Source: Isoptericola croceus (GTDB lineage: Bacteria; Actinomycetota; Actinomycetes; Actinomycetales; Cellulomonadaceae). From it: 64,000 bases of DNA. The stretch lies in the NCBI RefSeq assembly GCF_029382255.1, contig NZ_JARLLG010000005.1:186001-250000 (forward strand). The letters run 5' to 3'. The position numbers and the translations under genes are program-made. The notes under the pieces were generated by a model that worked only from the letters and a program-made list of their open reading frames with translations, made no database searches and was not told the origin of the DNA. This document shows, one piece after another, positions 42,914 to 50,886 of this stretch (its first letter is position 1; each line of letters starts with the position of its first letter).

Positions 42914-43366
42914 TCAGCGCACCGAGTCGACGCCGTCGTTGGCGAGCTGGTCGGCTCGCTCGTTGCCGGGGTCCCCGGCGTGCCCCTTGACCCATACCCA
43001 GCTGACCTGGTGGCGCGCCACCTCGGCGTCCAGGGCCTGCCAGAGGTCGACGTTCTTGACCGGCTTCTTGGCCGACGTCATCCAGCCGTTGCGCTTCCAG
43101 CCGGCGATCCAGGTCTTCATCCCGTTCATGACGTAGGACGAGTCGGTGTGCACCGTGACGGCGCTCGGCTGCTTGAGGGCGCGCAGTGCCTCCACCACCG
43201 CCGTCAGCTCCATGCGGTTGTTGGTGGTGAGCTTCTCCCCGCCGAACAGCTCCTTGGAGTGCCCGCCGGACTTCAGCAGGGCTCCCCATCCCCCGAGCCC
43301 GGGGTTGCCCTTGCAGGCCCCGTCGGTCCACATCTCCACGATCGGCATGTCACTCACGCGGGTCAC
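42914..43366 (-). CDS. rnhA: Ribonuclease HI
   Basis: 150 residues. The catalytic acidic residues are D15 ([11 protein letters not shown]), E53 (NRMELTAV), D75 (HTDSSYV) and D139 (NERADQLA), and H129 lies in the flexible loop (KGHAGDPGN). It cuts the RNA strand of RNA-DNA hybrids. The GTG at 43366 has a GGGGG tract 7 nt upstream; ATG at 43348 is a second possibility that would remove six residues. It lies 68 bp upstream of lpdA on the same strand. Confidence 0.95.
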   Translation of the reverse strand: MTRVSDMPIVEMWTDGACKGNPGLGGWGALLKSGGHSKELFGGEKLTTNNRMELTAVVEALRALKQPSAVTVHTDSSYVMNGMKTWIAGWKRNGWMTSAKKPVKNVDLWQALDAEVARHQVSWVWVKGHAGDPGNERADQLANDGVDSVR

Positions 43367-43443
43367 CCTATGTCCCCCACGGTCCGGTCGATGTCAGGGG
43401 TGCGGCCTAACGTCACCGGGAGGGACGACGACGGGAGGTCACC

Positions 43444-44307
43444 ATGAGGTTCGGCTTCATCGGCAGCTACGGGAGCCCCGTGCAGCAGGTGCACCTGGCC
43501 CAGGAGTGCGAGGCGCACGGCTGGGACGGGTTCTTCACCTGGGACGGCGTGAGCCTGGACGACGAGGGCTTCGGCGCACATCCGACCTGGGACCCGTTCG
43601 GCCTGCTCGCGGCCGCCGCCGCGGCCACGGAGCGGCTCACGCTGGGCGCGATGATCTTCGCGCTCCCCCGCCGTCGCCCCTGGGAGCTCGCTCAGCAGGC
43701 CCTGACCGTGGACCACCTCTCCGGTGGCCGTCTGGTGCTCCCTGTCGGGGTGGGGGTGCCGATCGACCGCGCCTTCACGTCGGTGCCGGGGCAGCCGACG
43801 ACGCTGCGCGACCGCGCACACGCCCTCGACGAGGTGCTCGCCTGGCTCGAGCGTTCGTGGTCCGGCGAACCGTTCGAGCACCCCGGCGAGCTGGTGAGCA
43901 CCGGGACGTTCCAGTTCCCGGTGCCGCCGGTCCACGGACGGATCCCGGTGTGGCCGGTGGCCGTCTGGGACGCACAGCGGCCGCCACGGCGCAGCCTCGA
44001 CCGCGCCCTGCGCTGGGACGGGATCGTGCCGCAGGTGCGCGGCGACTCCCCCGAGGACGCCGAGGCCGGCCCGGACCAGATCCGCGAGCTCACCCGCTGG
44101 ATCGCCGAGCACCGGGACAGCGACGCCGGGCCGTTCGACGTCGCCATGCAGGGCAGGCTCGACGCCGACCCCGCCGTCGCGCAACGTCAGGCCCGCGCCG
44201 CCGCGGACGCCGGCGCCACCTGGTGGATCGAGTCGTGGTGGGACCCCATCACGGCCACGCCCGAGAGCCTCCTCGAGCGCGTCCGGCAGGGCCCGCCGCA
44301 GCTCTGA
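43444..44307 (+). CDS. LLM-class (luciferase-like) flavin-dependent oxidoreductase
   Basis: 287 residues with the luciferase-like barrel pattern: RFGFIGSYGSPVQQVHLAQE, RLTLGAMIFALPRRRPWELA, LTVDHLSGGRLVLPVGVG. These enzymes use reduced FMN or F420. The ATG follows GGGAGGTCACC. The product is unknown. It converges on leuD, from which it is separated by the large inverted repeat. Confidence 0.87.
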   Translation: MRFGFIGSYGSPVQQVHLAQECEAHGWDGFFTWDGVSLDDEGFGAHPTWDPFGLLAAAAAATERLTLGAMIFALPRRRPWELAQQALTVDHLSGGRLVLPVGVGVPIDRAFTSVPGQPTTLRDRAHALDEVLAWLERSWSGEPFEHPGELVSTGTFQFPVPPVHGRIPVWPVAVWDAQRPPRRSLDRALRWDGIVPQVRGDSPEDAEAGPDQIRELTRWIAEHRDSDAGPFDVAMQGRLDADPAVAQRQARAAADAGATWWIESWWDPITATPESLLERVRQGPPQL

Positions 44308-44359
44308 CGCCCACCCACTGACCCGGCGACGCCGTTGCACGAACGAGGACGACGCACGA

Positions 44360-44459
44360 ACGGGCGGGCTGACGATTCCGCGCGCGGTCGTCAGACGGGA
44401 AGCGCAGGGCGCGCAGCGCCCGTGAGCGCGACCGCGCGCGGAATCGTCAGCCCGCCCGT
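44360..44459. repeat. 100-bp inverted repeat with 31-bp perfect arms
   Basis: Arms 44360-44390 and 44429-44459 are perfect reverse complements (left arm begins ACGGGCGGGCTGACGATTCC). The 38-bp centre holds further nested inverted repeats (ACGGG/CCCGT and GGGCGC/GCGCCC), so the whole stretch can fold as one long hairpin. A short direct repeat GCACGAAC occurs twice just to the left. It lies between convergent genes and could terminate both, but it is far longer than a normal terminator. Confidence 0.88.
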
Positions 44460-44481
44460 GAACGCAAGCCGGATACGAGCG

Positions 44482-45120
44482 TCAGGACACCGGACGCGCA
44501 GGCTCGATCGGGACGTTCGGCAGGTGCTTGGCCGGGAGGGTCTTCGGACGCCACGAGGCACGTGTCGCCTCGAACGCGGTGATGTCCGCCTCGTTCTGCA
44601 GGGTCAGGCCGATGTCGTCGAGGCCCTCCATGAGGCGCCAGCGGGTGTACTCGTCGATCTGGAACGGCACCGTGACGTCGTCGGCGTGCACCGTGCGCGC
44701 CTCGAGGTCGACCGTGATCTCGGTGCCGGGCTTGGCCTCGAGGATCTTCCAGAGCAGCTCGATGTCCTCCTGGGCGACCATGCCGGCGACGAGCCCCTGC
44801 TTGCCGGAGTTGCCGCGGAAGATGTCGGCGAAGCGCGAGGCCAGCACGACGCGGAAGCCGTAGTCCTTGAGCGCCCAGACGGCGTGCTCGCGCGACGAGC
44901 CGGTACCGAAGTCGGGGCCGGCCACGAGCACGGAGCCGGAGGAGTAGGCCTCCTGGTTCAGCACGAACGACGGGTCGCCGCGCCAGGCCGCGAAGAGGGC
45001 GTCCTCGAAGCCGGTGCGCGTCACCCGCTTGAGGTAGACGGCCGGGATGATCTGGTCGGTGTCGACGTTGCTGCGACGCAGCGGCACCCCGACGCCGGTG
45101 TGGGTGGTGATCTTCTCCAT
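44482..45120 (-). CDS. leuD: 3-isopropylmalate dehydratase small subunit
   Basis: 212 residues. The swivelling-domain motifs [16 protein letters not shown] and [14 protein letters not shown] are conserved. With LeuC it isomerises 2-isopropylmalate to 3-isopropylmalate in leucine synthesis. leuC is 28 bp upstream on the same strand. In related genomes I recall murA following leuD; here it is about 34 kb away. Confidence 0.97.
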   Translation of the reverse strand: MEKITTHTGVGVPLRRSNVDTDQIIPAVYLKRVTRTGFEDALFAAWRGDPSFVLNQEAYSSGSVLVAGPDFGTGSSREHAVWALKDYGFRVVLASRFADIFRGNSGKQGLVAGMVAQEDIELLWKILEAKPGTEITVDLEARTVHADDVTVPFQIDEYTRWRLMEGLDDIGLTLQNEADITAFEATRASWRPKTLPAKHLPNVPIEPARPVS

Positions 45121-45148
45121 GGGAACTCCTGTAGGAAGCGCGGGGGGC

Positions 45149-46624
45149 TCAGACGAAGGACGGGGCGTCGAGCGGCGCCAGCGGGGTGCCGTCGAAAGTG
45201 ATCAGGTCGACGTCGCCGGGCAGGTCGAGGTCGGACAGCGAGGACAGCGTGCCGCGGATCGCGGTGGCGGCCGCGACGAGCGGCGAGACCAGGTGGGTAC
45301 GCCCGCCCTTGCCCTGACGGCCCTCGAAGTTGCGGTTCGACGTCGACGCCGCGCGCTCGCCCGGCGCGAGCTGGTCGGGGTTCATGCCGAGGCACATCGA
45401 GCACCCGGCGTTGCGCCACTCGGCGCCGAAGTCCTTGAAGATGGTGTCGAGGCCCTCGGCCTCGGCCTGCAGGCGCACGCGGGCCGACGCCGGCACGACG
45501 AGCACGCGCACGTCGTCGGCCTTCTTGCGGCCCTGGACCACCTTGGCGACCGACCGGAGGTCCTCGATGCGCCCGTTGGTGCACGAACCGATGAAGACCG
45601 TGTCGACCTTGACGTCGCGCAGCGGCATCCCGGCCTCGAGGCCCATGTACTCGAGCGCCCGCTCGGCGCTGACGCGCTCGCCCTCGTCGGCGATGTCGGC
45701 GGGGACGGGCACGTTCGCGGACAGGGGCAGGCCCTGACCGGGGTTGGTCCCCCACGTGACGAACGGCTCGAGGTCGGAGGCGCGCAGGACGACCTCCTCG
45801 TCGAACTCGGCGTCGTCGTCGCTGCGCAGGGTCTTCCAGTACTCGACGGCGGCGTCCCAGTCCTCGCCCTCGGGCGCGTGCGGGCGCCCCTTGAGGTACT
45901 CGAAGGTGGTCTCGTCGGGGGCGATCATGCCGGCGCGCGCACCGGCCTCGATGGACATGTTGCAGATGGTCATCCGCGCCTCCATCGAGAGCCTGCGGAT
46001 GGCCTCACCGCGGTACTCGAGCACGTAGCCCTGCCCGCCGCCGGTGCCGATCTTGGCGATGATCGCCAGGATGATGTCCTTCGACGTCGCGCCCGGGGGC
46101 AGCTCGCCGTCGACCGTGATCGCCATGGTCTTGAACGGCGCGAGCGGCAGGGTCTGCGTGGCGAGCACGTGCTCGACCTCGGAGGTGCCGATGCCGAACG
46201 CGAGCGCGCCGAAGGCGCCGTGCGTGGAGGTGTGGGAGTCGCCGCACACGACGGTCAGCCCCGGCATCGTCAGACCGAGCTGCGGGCCCACCTGGTGCAC
46301 GATCCCCTGGTCGGCGTCGCCGAGGGAGTGGATGCGCACCCCGAACTCGCGGGCGTTGTTGCGCAGCGTGTCGATCTGCGTGCGGCTCGTGAGGTCCGCG
46401 ATCGGCAGATCGATGTCGAGCGTGGGGGTGTTGTGGTCCTCGGTCGCGATCGTGAGGTCCGGACGCCGCACCGGTCGCCCGGCGAGGCGCAGGCCCTCGA
46501 ACGCCTGCGGGCTCGTCACCTCGTGCACGAGGTGGAGGTCGATGTAGAGCAGGTCCGGTGCCCCGTCGGCGCCCTGGCGCACCAGGTGCGCCTCCCAGAC
46601 CTTCTCTGCCAGCGTGCCGGCCAT
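45149..46624 (-). CDS. leuC: 3-isopropylmalate dehydratase large subunit
   Basis: 491 residues of the aconitase fold. The [4Fe-4S] cluster ligands C348 (GSCTNGR), C408 and C411 (GCSMCLGMN) are in place, with [15 protein letters not shown] near residue 130. The start at 46624 follows GAGGAG. First gene of the leuCD operon, divergent from the IclR-type regulator that in actinobacteria (NdgR/LtbR) controls it. Confidence 0.98.
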   Translation of the reverse strand: MAGTLAEKVWEAHLVRQGADGAPDLLYIDLHLVHEVTSPQAFEGLRLAGRPVRRPDLTIATEDHNTPTLDIDLPIADLTSRTQIDTLRNNAREFGVRIHSLGDADQGIVHQVGPQLGLTMPGLTVVCGDSHTSTHGAFGALAFGIGTSEVEHVLATQTLPLAPFKTMAITVDGELPPGATSKDIILAIIAKIGTGGGQGYVLEYRGEAIRRLSMEARMTICNMSIEAGARAGMIAPDETTFEYLKGRPHAPEGEDWDAAVEYWKTLRSDDDAEFDEEVVLRASDLEPFVTWGTNPGQGLPLSANVPVPADIADEGERVSAERALEYMGLEAGMPLRDVKVDTVFIGSCTNGRIEDLRSVAKVVQGRKKADDVRVLVVPASARVRLQAEAEGLDTIFKDFGAEWRNAGCSMCLGMNPDQLAPGERAASTSNRNFEGRQGKGGRTHLVSPLVAAATAIRGTLSSLSDLDLPGDVDLITFDGTPLAPLDAPSFV

Positions 46625-46753
46625 CTCGAGCTCCTCGTTCCGCCACCGGGGGTGGCTGTCGTCACTTGTGCTTCCGCGAACCGACGTCCTGGTCTACGAC
46701 CGGAGTTTGCGTAGAACTTGCAATCTCACTGAGCGAGACGTCAGTATCGACCT
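46625..46753. promoter_or_regulatory. leuC / iclR divergent control region
   Basis: 129 bp with CTACG...CGTAG (46694-46714) and TCTC...GAGA (46724-46738) inverted repeats, likely regulator sites. TTGCAA (46718-46723) with a poor -10 near 46742-46747 would start the regulator message at its own ATG (46754), leaderless. Confidence 0.5.
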
Positions 46754-47473
46754 ATGGACGATACTAGCGGAGTCGGCGTACTGGACAAGGCCGCGTCCGT
46801 ACTCGGAGCTCTCGAGGCCGGTCCGGCCACCCTGGCACAGCTGGTCTCCTCGACCGGGCTGGCCCGGCCGACGGCGCACCGGCTGGCCGTCGCGCTCGAG
46901 CACCACCGGTTCGTGGCCCGGGACATGCAGGGGCGTTTCGTGCTCGGTCCCCGTCTCAACGAGCTCGCGACGGCTGCCGGCGAGGACCGCCTGCTCGCCG
47001 CCGCGAACCCGGTGCTCACGGCCCTGCGCGACCACACGGGCGAGTCCGCCCAGCTCTACCGCCGCCAGGGCGACCACCGCGTCTGCGTGGCCGCCGCCGA
47101 GCGCCCTGTCGGCCTGCGCGACTCGATCCCCGTCGGCGCCACGCTGACCATGCACGCCGGTTCCGCGGCCCAGATCCTGCTGGCCTGGGAGGAGCCCGAC
47201 CGGCTCCACCGCGGCCTGCGCGAGGCCGTCTTCACCGCGACGATCCTCTCGGGCGTCCGACGCCGCGGCTGGGCCCAGTCGGTCTCGGAGCGGGAGCTCG
47301 GCGTCGCCTCGGTCTCTGCCCCGGTCCGTGGCCCCTCGGGCCGGATCGTCGCGGCGGTCTCCGTCTCCGGCCCGGTCGAGCGCCTGACCCGCCAGCCGGG
47401 CAGGTTGCACTCGGCATCCGTCGTCGCCGCCGCCAACCGCCTCACCGAGGTGCTGCAGCGCGCCGGTGAGTGA
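46754..47473 (+). CDS. IclR-family regulator (NdgR/LtbR type) of leuCD
   Basis: 239 residues: winged helix (ATLAQLVSSTGLARPTAHRL, GRFVLGPRLNEL) and an IclR effector domain (GESAQLYRRQGDHRVCVAAA; SIPVGATLTMHAGSAAQILL). Divergence from leuCD is the conserved actinobacterial arrangement, where the protein senses amino-acid state and controls leucine and methionine genes. The role here is inferred from that context. Confidence 0.9.
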   Translation: MDDTSGVGVLDKAASVLGALEAGPATLAQLVSSTGLARPTAHRLAVALEHHRFVARDMQGRFVLGPRLNELATAAGEDRLLAAANPVLTALRDHTGESAQLYRRQGDHRVCVAAAERPVGLRDSIPVGATLTMHAGSAAQILLAWEEPDRLHRGLREAVFTATILSGVRRRGWAQSVSERELGVASVSAPVRGPSGRIVAAVSVSGPVERLTRQPGRLHSASVVAAANRLTEVLQRAGE

Positions 47474-47573
47474 CGGCGCGCCGAACTGGTTGTCGCGGGG
47501 TCGCCCTGCAGGTCAGTAGGCTCCCCACCAGCGGGGCGACCCTGCCCCGCCGACCGAGAGGCGTGAGGACCCG

Positions 47574-47741
47574 ATGCCGGCCAAGGCCAAGACCCTCCTG
47601 ATCTGGCTCGTCGTGATTTTTCTGATCTACGCGATCGTGACGAGCCCGGACCGCGCTGCGGACATCGTCAAGGCGATCTGGGATGTGATCGCCAACGCGT
47701 TCGCCAGCTTCGGGGAGTTCCTCGCCAACCTGACCACGTAG
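47574..47741 (+). CDS. Small single-span membrane protein (55 residues)
   Basis: ATG 47574 to TAG 47741. It starts with a short basic segment (MPAKAKT), then one hydrophobic helix (LLIWLVVIFLIYAIVTS) and an amphipathic tail. The stop is 2 bp before the GTG of the PH-domain gene, so they are probably coupled. A GAGG lies upstream. Hypothetical, but start, helix and spacing support a real gene. An inverted repeat GGGTCGCCC/GGGCGACCC flanks 47498-47542 in the leader. Confidence 0.7.
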   Translation: MPAKAKTLLIWLVVIFLIYAIVTSPDRAADIVKAIWDVIANAFASFGEFLANLTT

Positions 47742-47743
47742 CC

Positions 47744-48541
47744 GTGCGCTCGCCCGACGAGGCGGTGCGCGCCCACCGTCACCTGCGCCGCTACGTGCTG
47801 GACCACGAGCGCGTCGTCTTCGCGTCGCGCCTGCACTGGGCGGCGCTGCTTGAACCCGTCCTGACGACCGTGGGTGCCGCGATCGTCCTCGCGCTCCTGC
47901 ACCAGGCGACCGGGTTCGGCGGCTTCTGGCTGCTGTGGCTGCTGCCGGCCGGGCGGCTGTTCGTCCGGTGGGCCGAGTGGTACTTCCAGTGGTTCGTCGC
48001 CACCGACAAGCGACTGCTGCTGACCCACGGGTTCGTGATCCGCAAGGTCGCGATGATGCCGATGATGAAGGTGACCGACATGAGCTACACCCGCACACCC
48101 ATGGGCCAGCTGCTCGGCTACGGTCGCTTCGTCATGGAGTCCGCAGGCCAGGACCAGGCGCTGAGTCGCGTCGACTACGTCCCCGACCCGGACGCCACCT
48201 ATCGCAGGCTCACCGACACGATCTTCTTCCCCACCCAGGCGGCGAAGAGTGCGCCCGAGCGAGCGCGCACGACCCCACCGGCGATCCCGCCGTCCGGGGC
48301 GCGCGAACCGCGTCCGACCACCGCCGAGCTGCCCGTGGTCGCCCCGCCGCAGAGCGAAGCACCGGCCGGGAACCACGCGCAGGACGAGAACTCCGAGGTA
48401 CCGCCGTTCCCGGAGCCCGAGGAGGCGCCCCGTACGCAGCGGCGTCGTCGTGGCTGGTTCGCACCGGGCCGTGAGCAGGCGCTGTACGAACCGCCCACCA
48501 GCAGCGGCGCCGGGCCGACGGTGCCGGACCCGTTCCTGTGA
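47744..48541 (+). CDS. PH-domain (DUF304-like) membrane protein
   Basis: 265 residues. Two adjacent membrane helices (about 33-70) and a bacterial PH-like domain (WFVATDKRLLLTHGFVIRKV, MMPMMKVTDMSYTRTPMGQL, GYGRFVMESAGQ) are followed by a Pro/Glu-rich disordered tail of about 110 residues. Function unknown; relatives are membrane-associated. The GTG start follows the small membrane protein stop by 2 bp. Confidence 0.82.
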   Translation: MRSPDEAVRAHRHLRRYVLDHERVVFASRLHWAALLEPVLTTVGAAIVLALLHQATGFGGFWLLWLLPAGRLFVRWAEWYFQWFVATDKRLLLTHGFVIRKVAMMPMMKVTDMSYTRTPMGQLLGYGRFVMESAGQDQALSRVDYVPDPDATYRRLTDTIFFPTQAAKSAPERARTTPPAIPPSGAREPRPTTAELPVVAPPQSEAPAGNHAQDENSEVPPFPEPEEAPRTQRRRRGWFAPGREQALYEPPTSSGAGPTVPDPFL

Positions 48542-48578
48542 CCCTCGACGTGCCGTGACCCGCACGGAGGAACGACGA

Positions 48579-48604
48579 AGGCCCGGTCCGCAGGGACCGA
48601 GCCT
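48579..48604 (-). terminator. Terminator of the tRNA cluster
   Basis: 11-nt arms (AGGCCCGGTCC with GGACCGAGCCT, one mismatch) and a 4-nt loop lie 20 bp past the last tRNA-Glu on the minus strand, and may also serve the convergent PH-domain gene. Confidence 0.7.
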
Positions 48605-48623
48605 CGTGACGTGCGGTGCTGTG

Positions 48624-48696
48624 TACCCCCAGCGGGATTTGAACCCGCGTTACCGCCGTGAGAGGGCGGCGTCCTAGGCCGCTAGACGATGGGGGC
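48624..48696 (-). tRNA. tRNA-Glu (CUC anticodon), copy 1
   Basis: 73 nt without encoded CCA. The 7-bp acceptor stem (one G-U pair at 1-72), an anticodon stem CCGCC/GGCGG with loop CTCTCAC and the T-loop GGTTCGAATCC are intact. Identical to copy 2. Confidence 0.97.
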
Positions 48697-48728
48697 CGGA
48701 CGTGACTCCGTCGCCGGAGCCGGTGCGA

Positions 48729-48748
48729 CGGTCCACCCAGGTGGACCG
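48729..48748. terminator. Hairpin between the two tRNA-Glu genes
   Basis: CGGTCCACC and GGTGGACCG are perfect 9-bp arms around CA. It may be a processing signal or partial terminator within the tRNA transcript. Confidence 0.5.
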
Positions 48749-48753
48749 CTACG

Positions 48754-48826
48754 TACCCCCAGCGGGATTTGAACCCGCGTTACCGCCGTGAGAGGGCGGC
48801 GTCCTAGGCCGCTAGACGATGGGGGC
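48754..48826 (-). tRNA. tRNA-Glu (CUC anticodon), copy 2
   Basis: 73 nt, identical in sequence to copy 1, which lies 57 bp downstream on the same strand. A tandem duplication with conserved promoter-distal hairpin. Confidence 0.97.
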
Positions 48827-48923
48827 CTATGGTTCCTCGGCCACAGGGACCGATTTGCCGTGAGTACTCTAGCGCACCCGACAAGACCTGTGATCCTGAA
48901 CGTGGGTGAGACAGCGCACTGCG

Positions 48924-48995
48924 CTGGGGTACCAGGACTCGAACCTAGACTAAGTGGACCAGAACCACTCGTGCTGCCAATTACACCATACCCCA
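48924..48995 (-). tRNA. tRNA-Gln (CUG anticodon)
   Basis: 72 nt without CCA. Acceptor TGGGGTA/TACCCCA, anticodon stem AGTGG/CCACT with loop TTCTGGT, T-loop GGTTCGAGTCC. First tRNA of the minus-strand cluster Gln-Glu-Glu. Confidence 0.96.
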
Positions 48996-49183
48996 TGGTG
49001 TCCAGACCTACCGGGAGATTTCCGACTTTTGTCGGCGCTGCCCGTACGGCCCAACGACCCGAAACATTACCGGACCTCACGGCTGGATCCAAACCGGCGA
49101 CCTGGTGCCCTTCGTCACGTCTCACCAGCCATACCTCCGCTCGGAATGATGACGGCAGGACCCGGACGTGCGACCCTGCTGGC

Positions 49184-49948
49184 ATGCCGTCGACGCCTGA
49201 CCCGCAGTCATCCTCCGACAGAGCCTCCTCCTTCTCGACGGGCGCCGACGTGTACGCCCGCGTGCGCCCCACCTACCCCGCCGAGGCCGTCGACTGGATG
49301 GTGCCGCGGGACGCCGTCCGTGTGCTCGACCTGGCCGCAGGCACGGGACTGCTGACGGGACGGCTCGTCGACCGCGGGCTCGACGTCGTCGCCGTCGACG
49401 CCTCCCGACCCATGCTCGACGAGCTCACCACCACACTGCCGGACGTCGTCACGCACGTCGGTACCGCCGAGGAGATCCCCCTGCCGGACGCCGCGGTCGA
49501 CGCCGTGGTCGTCGGCCAGGCCTGGCACTGGTTCGACCCGCCCCGGGCTGCTGCCGAGATCGCCCGGGTGCTACGACCGGGTGGCACCCTTGCCGTCGTC
49601 TGGAACGACCGCGACGAGCGCATCGACTGGGTCCGCCGCTTCGGCGAGATCCTGCACCGGGGCGACGAGCTCCACCCGGTGAGCGAACAAGGCGGCAACA
49701 CCCCCGCGGTGGGTGACCCGTTCGGTGAGCTCGAGGTCGCCGAGTTCCGCTGGATGCACCACCTGGCGACAGCCGATCTGCGCGCGCTCGCCGGGTCGCG
49801 CAGCTACCTGCTGACCCTCCCGGCGACGGAGCGCGAACAGCTCCTGCAGGAGGTCGACGACCTCGTCGTGACCCATCCGGACCTGGCGGGCACGAGCGAG
49901 ATCGCGATGCCGTACATCACGACGGCGTACCGCGCGCGACGGCGCTGA
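49184..49948 (+). CDS. Class I SAM-dependent methyltransferase
   Basis: 254 residues. Motif I VLDLAAGTGLLTGRLV, the acidic VVAVDASRPML and motif IV GQAWHWFDPPRAAAE are those of UbiE-like methyltransferases. The ATG at 49184 is the first plausible start after the tRNA-Gln region; no strong ribosome-binding site is seen. Substrate unknown. The 3' end overlaps the convergent LysR gene by 32 bp. Confidence 0.85.
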   Translation: MPSTPDPQSSSDRASSFSTGADVYARVRPTYPAEAVDWMVPRDAVRVLDLAAGTGLLTGRLVDRGLDVVAVDASRPMLDELTTTLPDVVTHVGTAEEIPLPDAAVDAVVVGQAWHWFDPPRAAAEIARVLRPGGTLAVVWNDRDERIDWVRRFGEILHRGDELHPVSEQGGNTPAVGDPFGELEVAEFRWMHHLATADLRALAGSRSYLLTLPATEREQLLQEVDDLVVTHPDLAGTSEIAMPYITTAYRARRR

Positions 49949-50816
49949 GGCGCCGCGCCGTGGTCGACGGCGTCACCCCGTCGCGCCACACGACCCGCAG
50001 GCGGCGGGAGAGGTCGACCCCCTCCACAGGGACCGCGACGAGCCGGCCCGCGGCGACGTCGTCGGCCACCGTCAGACCGGACAGCACCGCGACCTGGCCC
50101 CCGTGCTGCACCGCCGCCTTCAGCGCTGACGTCGACCCGAGCGTGGGCAAGTGGTCGGGAACGGTCGCACCGACGGAGGCGAGAGCCCGCTCGAGGATCT
50201 CCCGCGTGCCCGACCCGGTCTCGCGCAGGACCAGCCGGGCGCCGAGCAGCTCGGCCGGCCGCACCGACCGCCGCCGCACCCAGGGGTGCGACGGTGCCAC
50301 GACCGCGACGAGTTCGTCGTGGGCCACGGTCCGGCTGCGCAACCCGCGCCGCACCCCGAGGCTCTCGACGAAACCGAGCTCGGCAGTACCGTCCAGCACG
50401 AGCTCCATGACGTCGCTGGAGTTGCGGACCACCAGCTCGACGTCTCCCCCGCTTCCCTGGGCGGCGAGCTGGGCGAACCACCGCGGCACGAGATACTCGG
50501 CGACGGTCAGGCTGGCTGCGACACGCAGCGCCGTGATGGGCCCCGACCGGAGGCCCGCGGCCGCCGTCTCGAACCGCTCGGACGCAGCGACGACCTCGCG
50601 CGCCCAGCCCGCGGCCGCCTGCCCGGCGGTGGTGAGGGCGGTCCCGCGCGGCCCGCGCGCCACGAGCTCCAGACCGAGGCGCCTCTCGAGGCGACGCAGG
50701 CCGGCCGACGCTGTCGGCTGGGCGATCGCGAGCGCGCGGGCGGCAGCACTGATCGAACCGTGGGTGTCCACCGCCACGAGCAGCTCCAACGCGGCCAAGG
50801 ACGTGCGCTCTGCCAT
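49917..50816 (-). CDS. LysR-family transcriptional regulator
   Basis: 299 residues with winged helix (ALELLVAVDTHGSISAAARA, QPTASAGLRRLERRL) and the LysR substrate-binding domain (LRVAASLTVAEYLVPRWFAQ; ARLVLRETGSGTREILERAL), closest in pattern to CysB/YeiE-type proteins. It is divergent from a YeiH-family transporter gene, a pairing known as yeiE-yeiH. A 17-bp palindrome covers its start. Confidence 0.92.
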   Translation of the reverse strand: MAERTSLAALELLVAVDTHGSISAAARALAIAQPTASAGLRRLERRLGLELVARGPRGTALTTAGQAAAGWAREVVAASERFETAAAGLRSGPITALRVAASLTVAEYLVPRWFAQLAAQGSGGDVELVVRNSSDVMELVLDGTAELGFVESLGVRRGLRSRTVAHDELVAVVAPSHPWVRRRSVRPAELLGARLVLRETGSGTREILERALASVGATVPDHLPTLGSTSALKAAVQHGGQVAVLSGLTVADDVAAGRLVAVPVEGVDLSRRLRVVWRDGVTPSTTARRLSAVARGTPS

Positions 50817-50830
50817 AGGGCCAGTCTATG
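50814..50830. promoter_or_regulatory. LysR-type palindrome
   Basis: CATAG and CTATG arms separated by 7 bp overlap the LysR ATG (50816) and face the transporter gene. Size and position fit an autoregulatory LysR box. Confidence 0.6.
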
Positions 50831-50886
50831 GATGGATCACGATCTCGTCCTTCCGGCGGTCACCGGACGCGGCGAGAGTGGTCACC

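Noticed and set aside
47498-47542. GGGTCGCCC/GGGCGACCC repeat as a terminator of the IclR gene
   Set aside because: The 27-nt loop is long and there is no U-run; left as an unassigned repeat in the leader of the small membrane protein gene.
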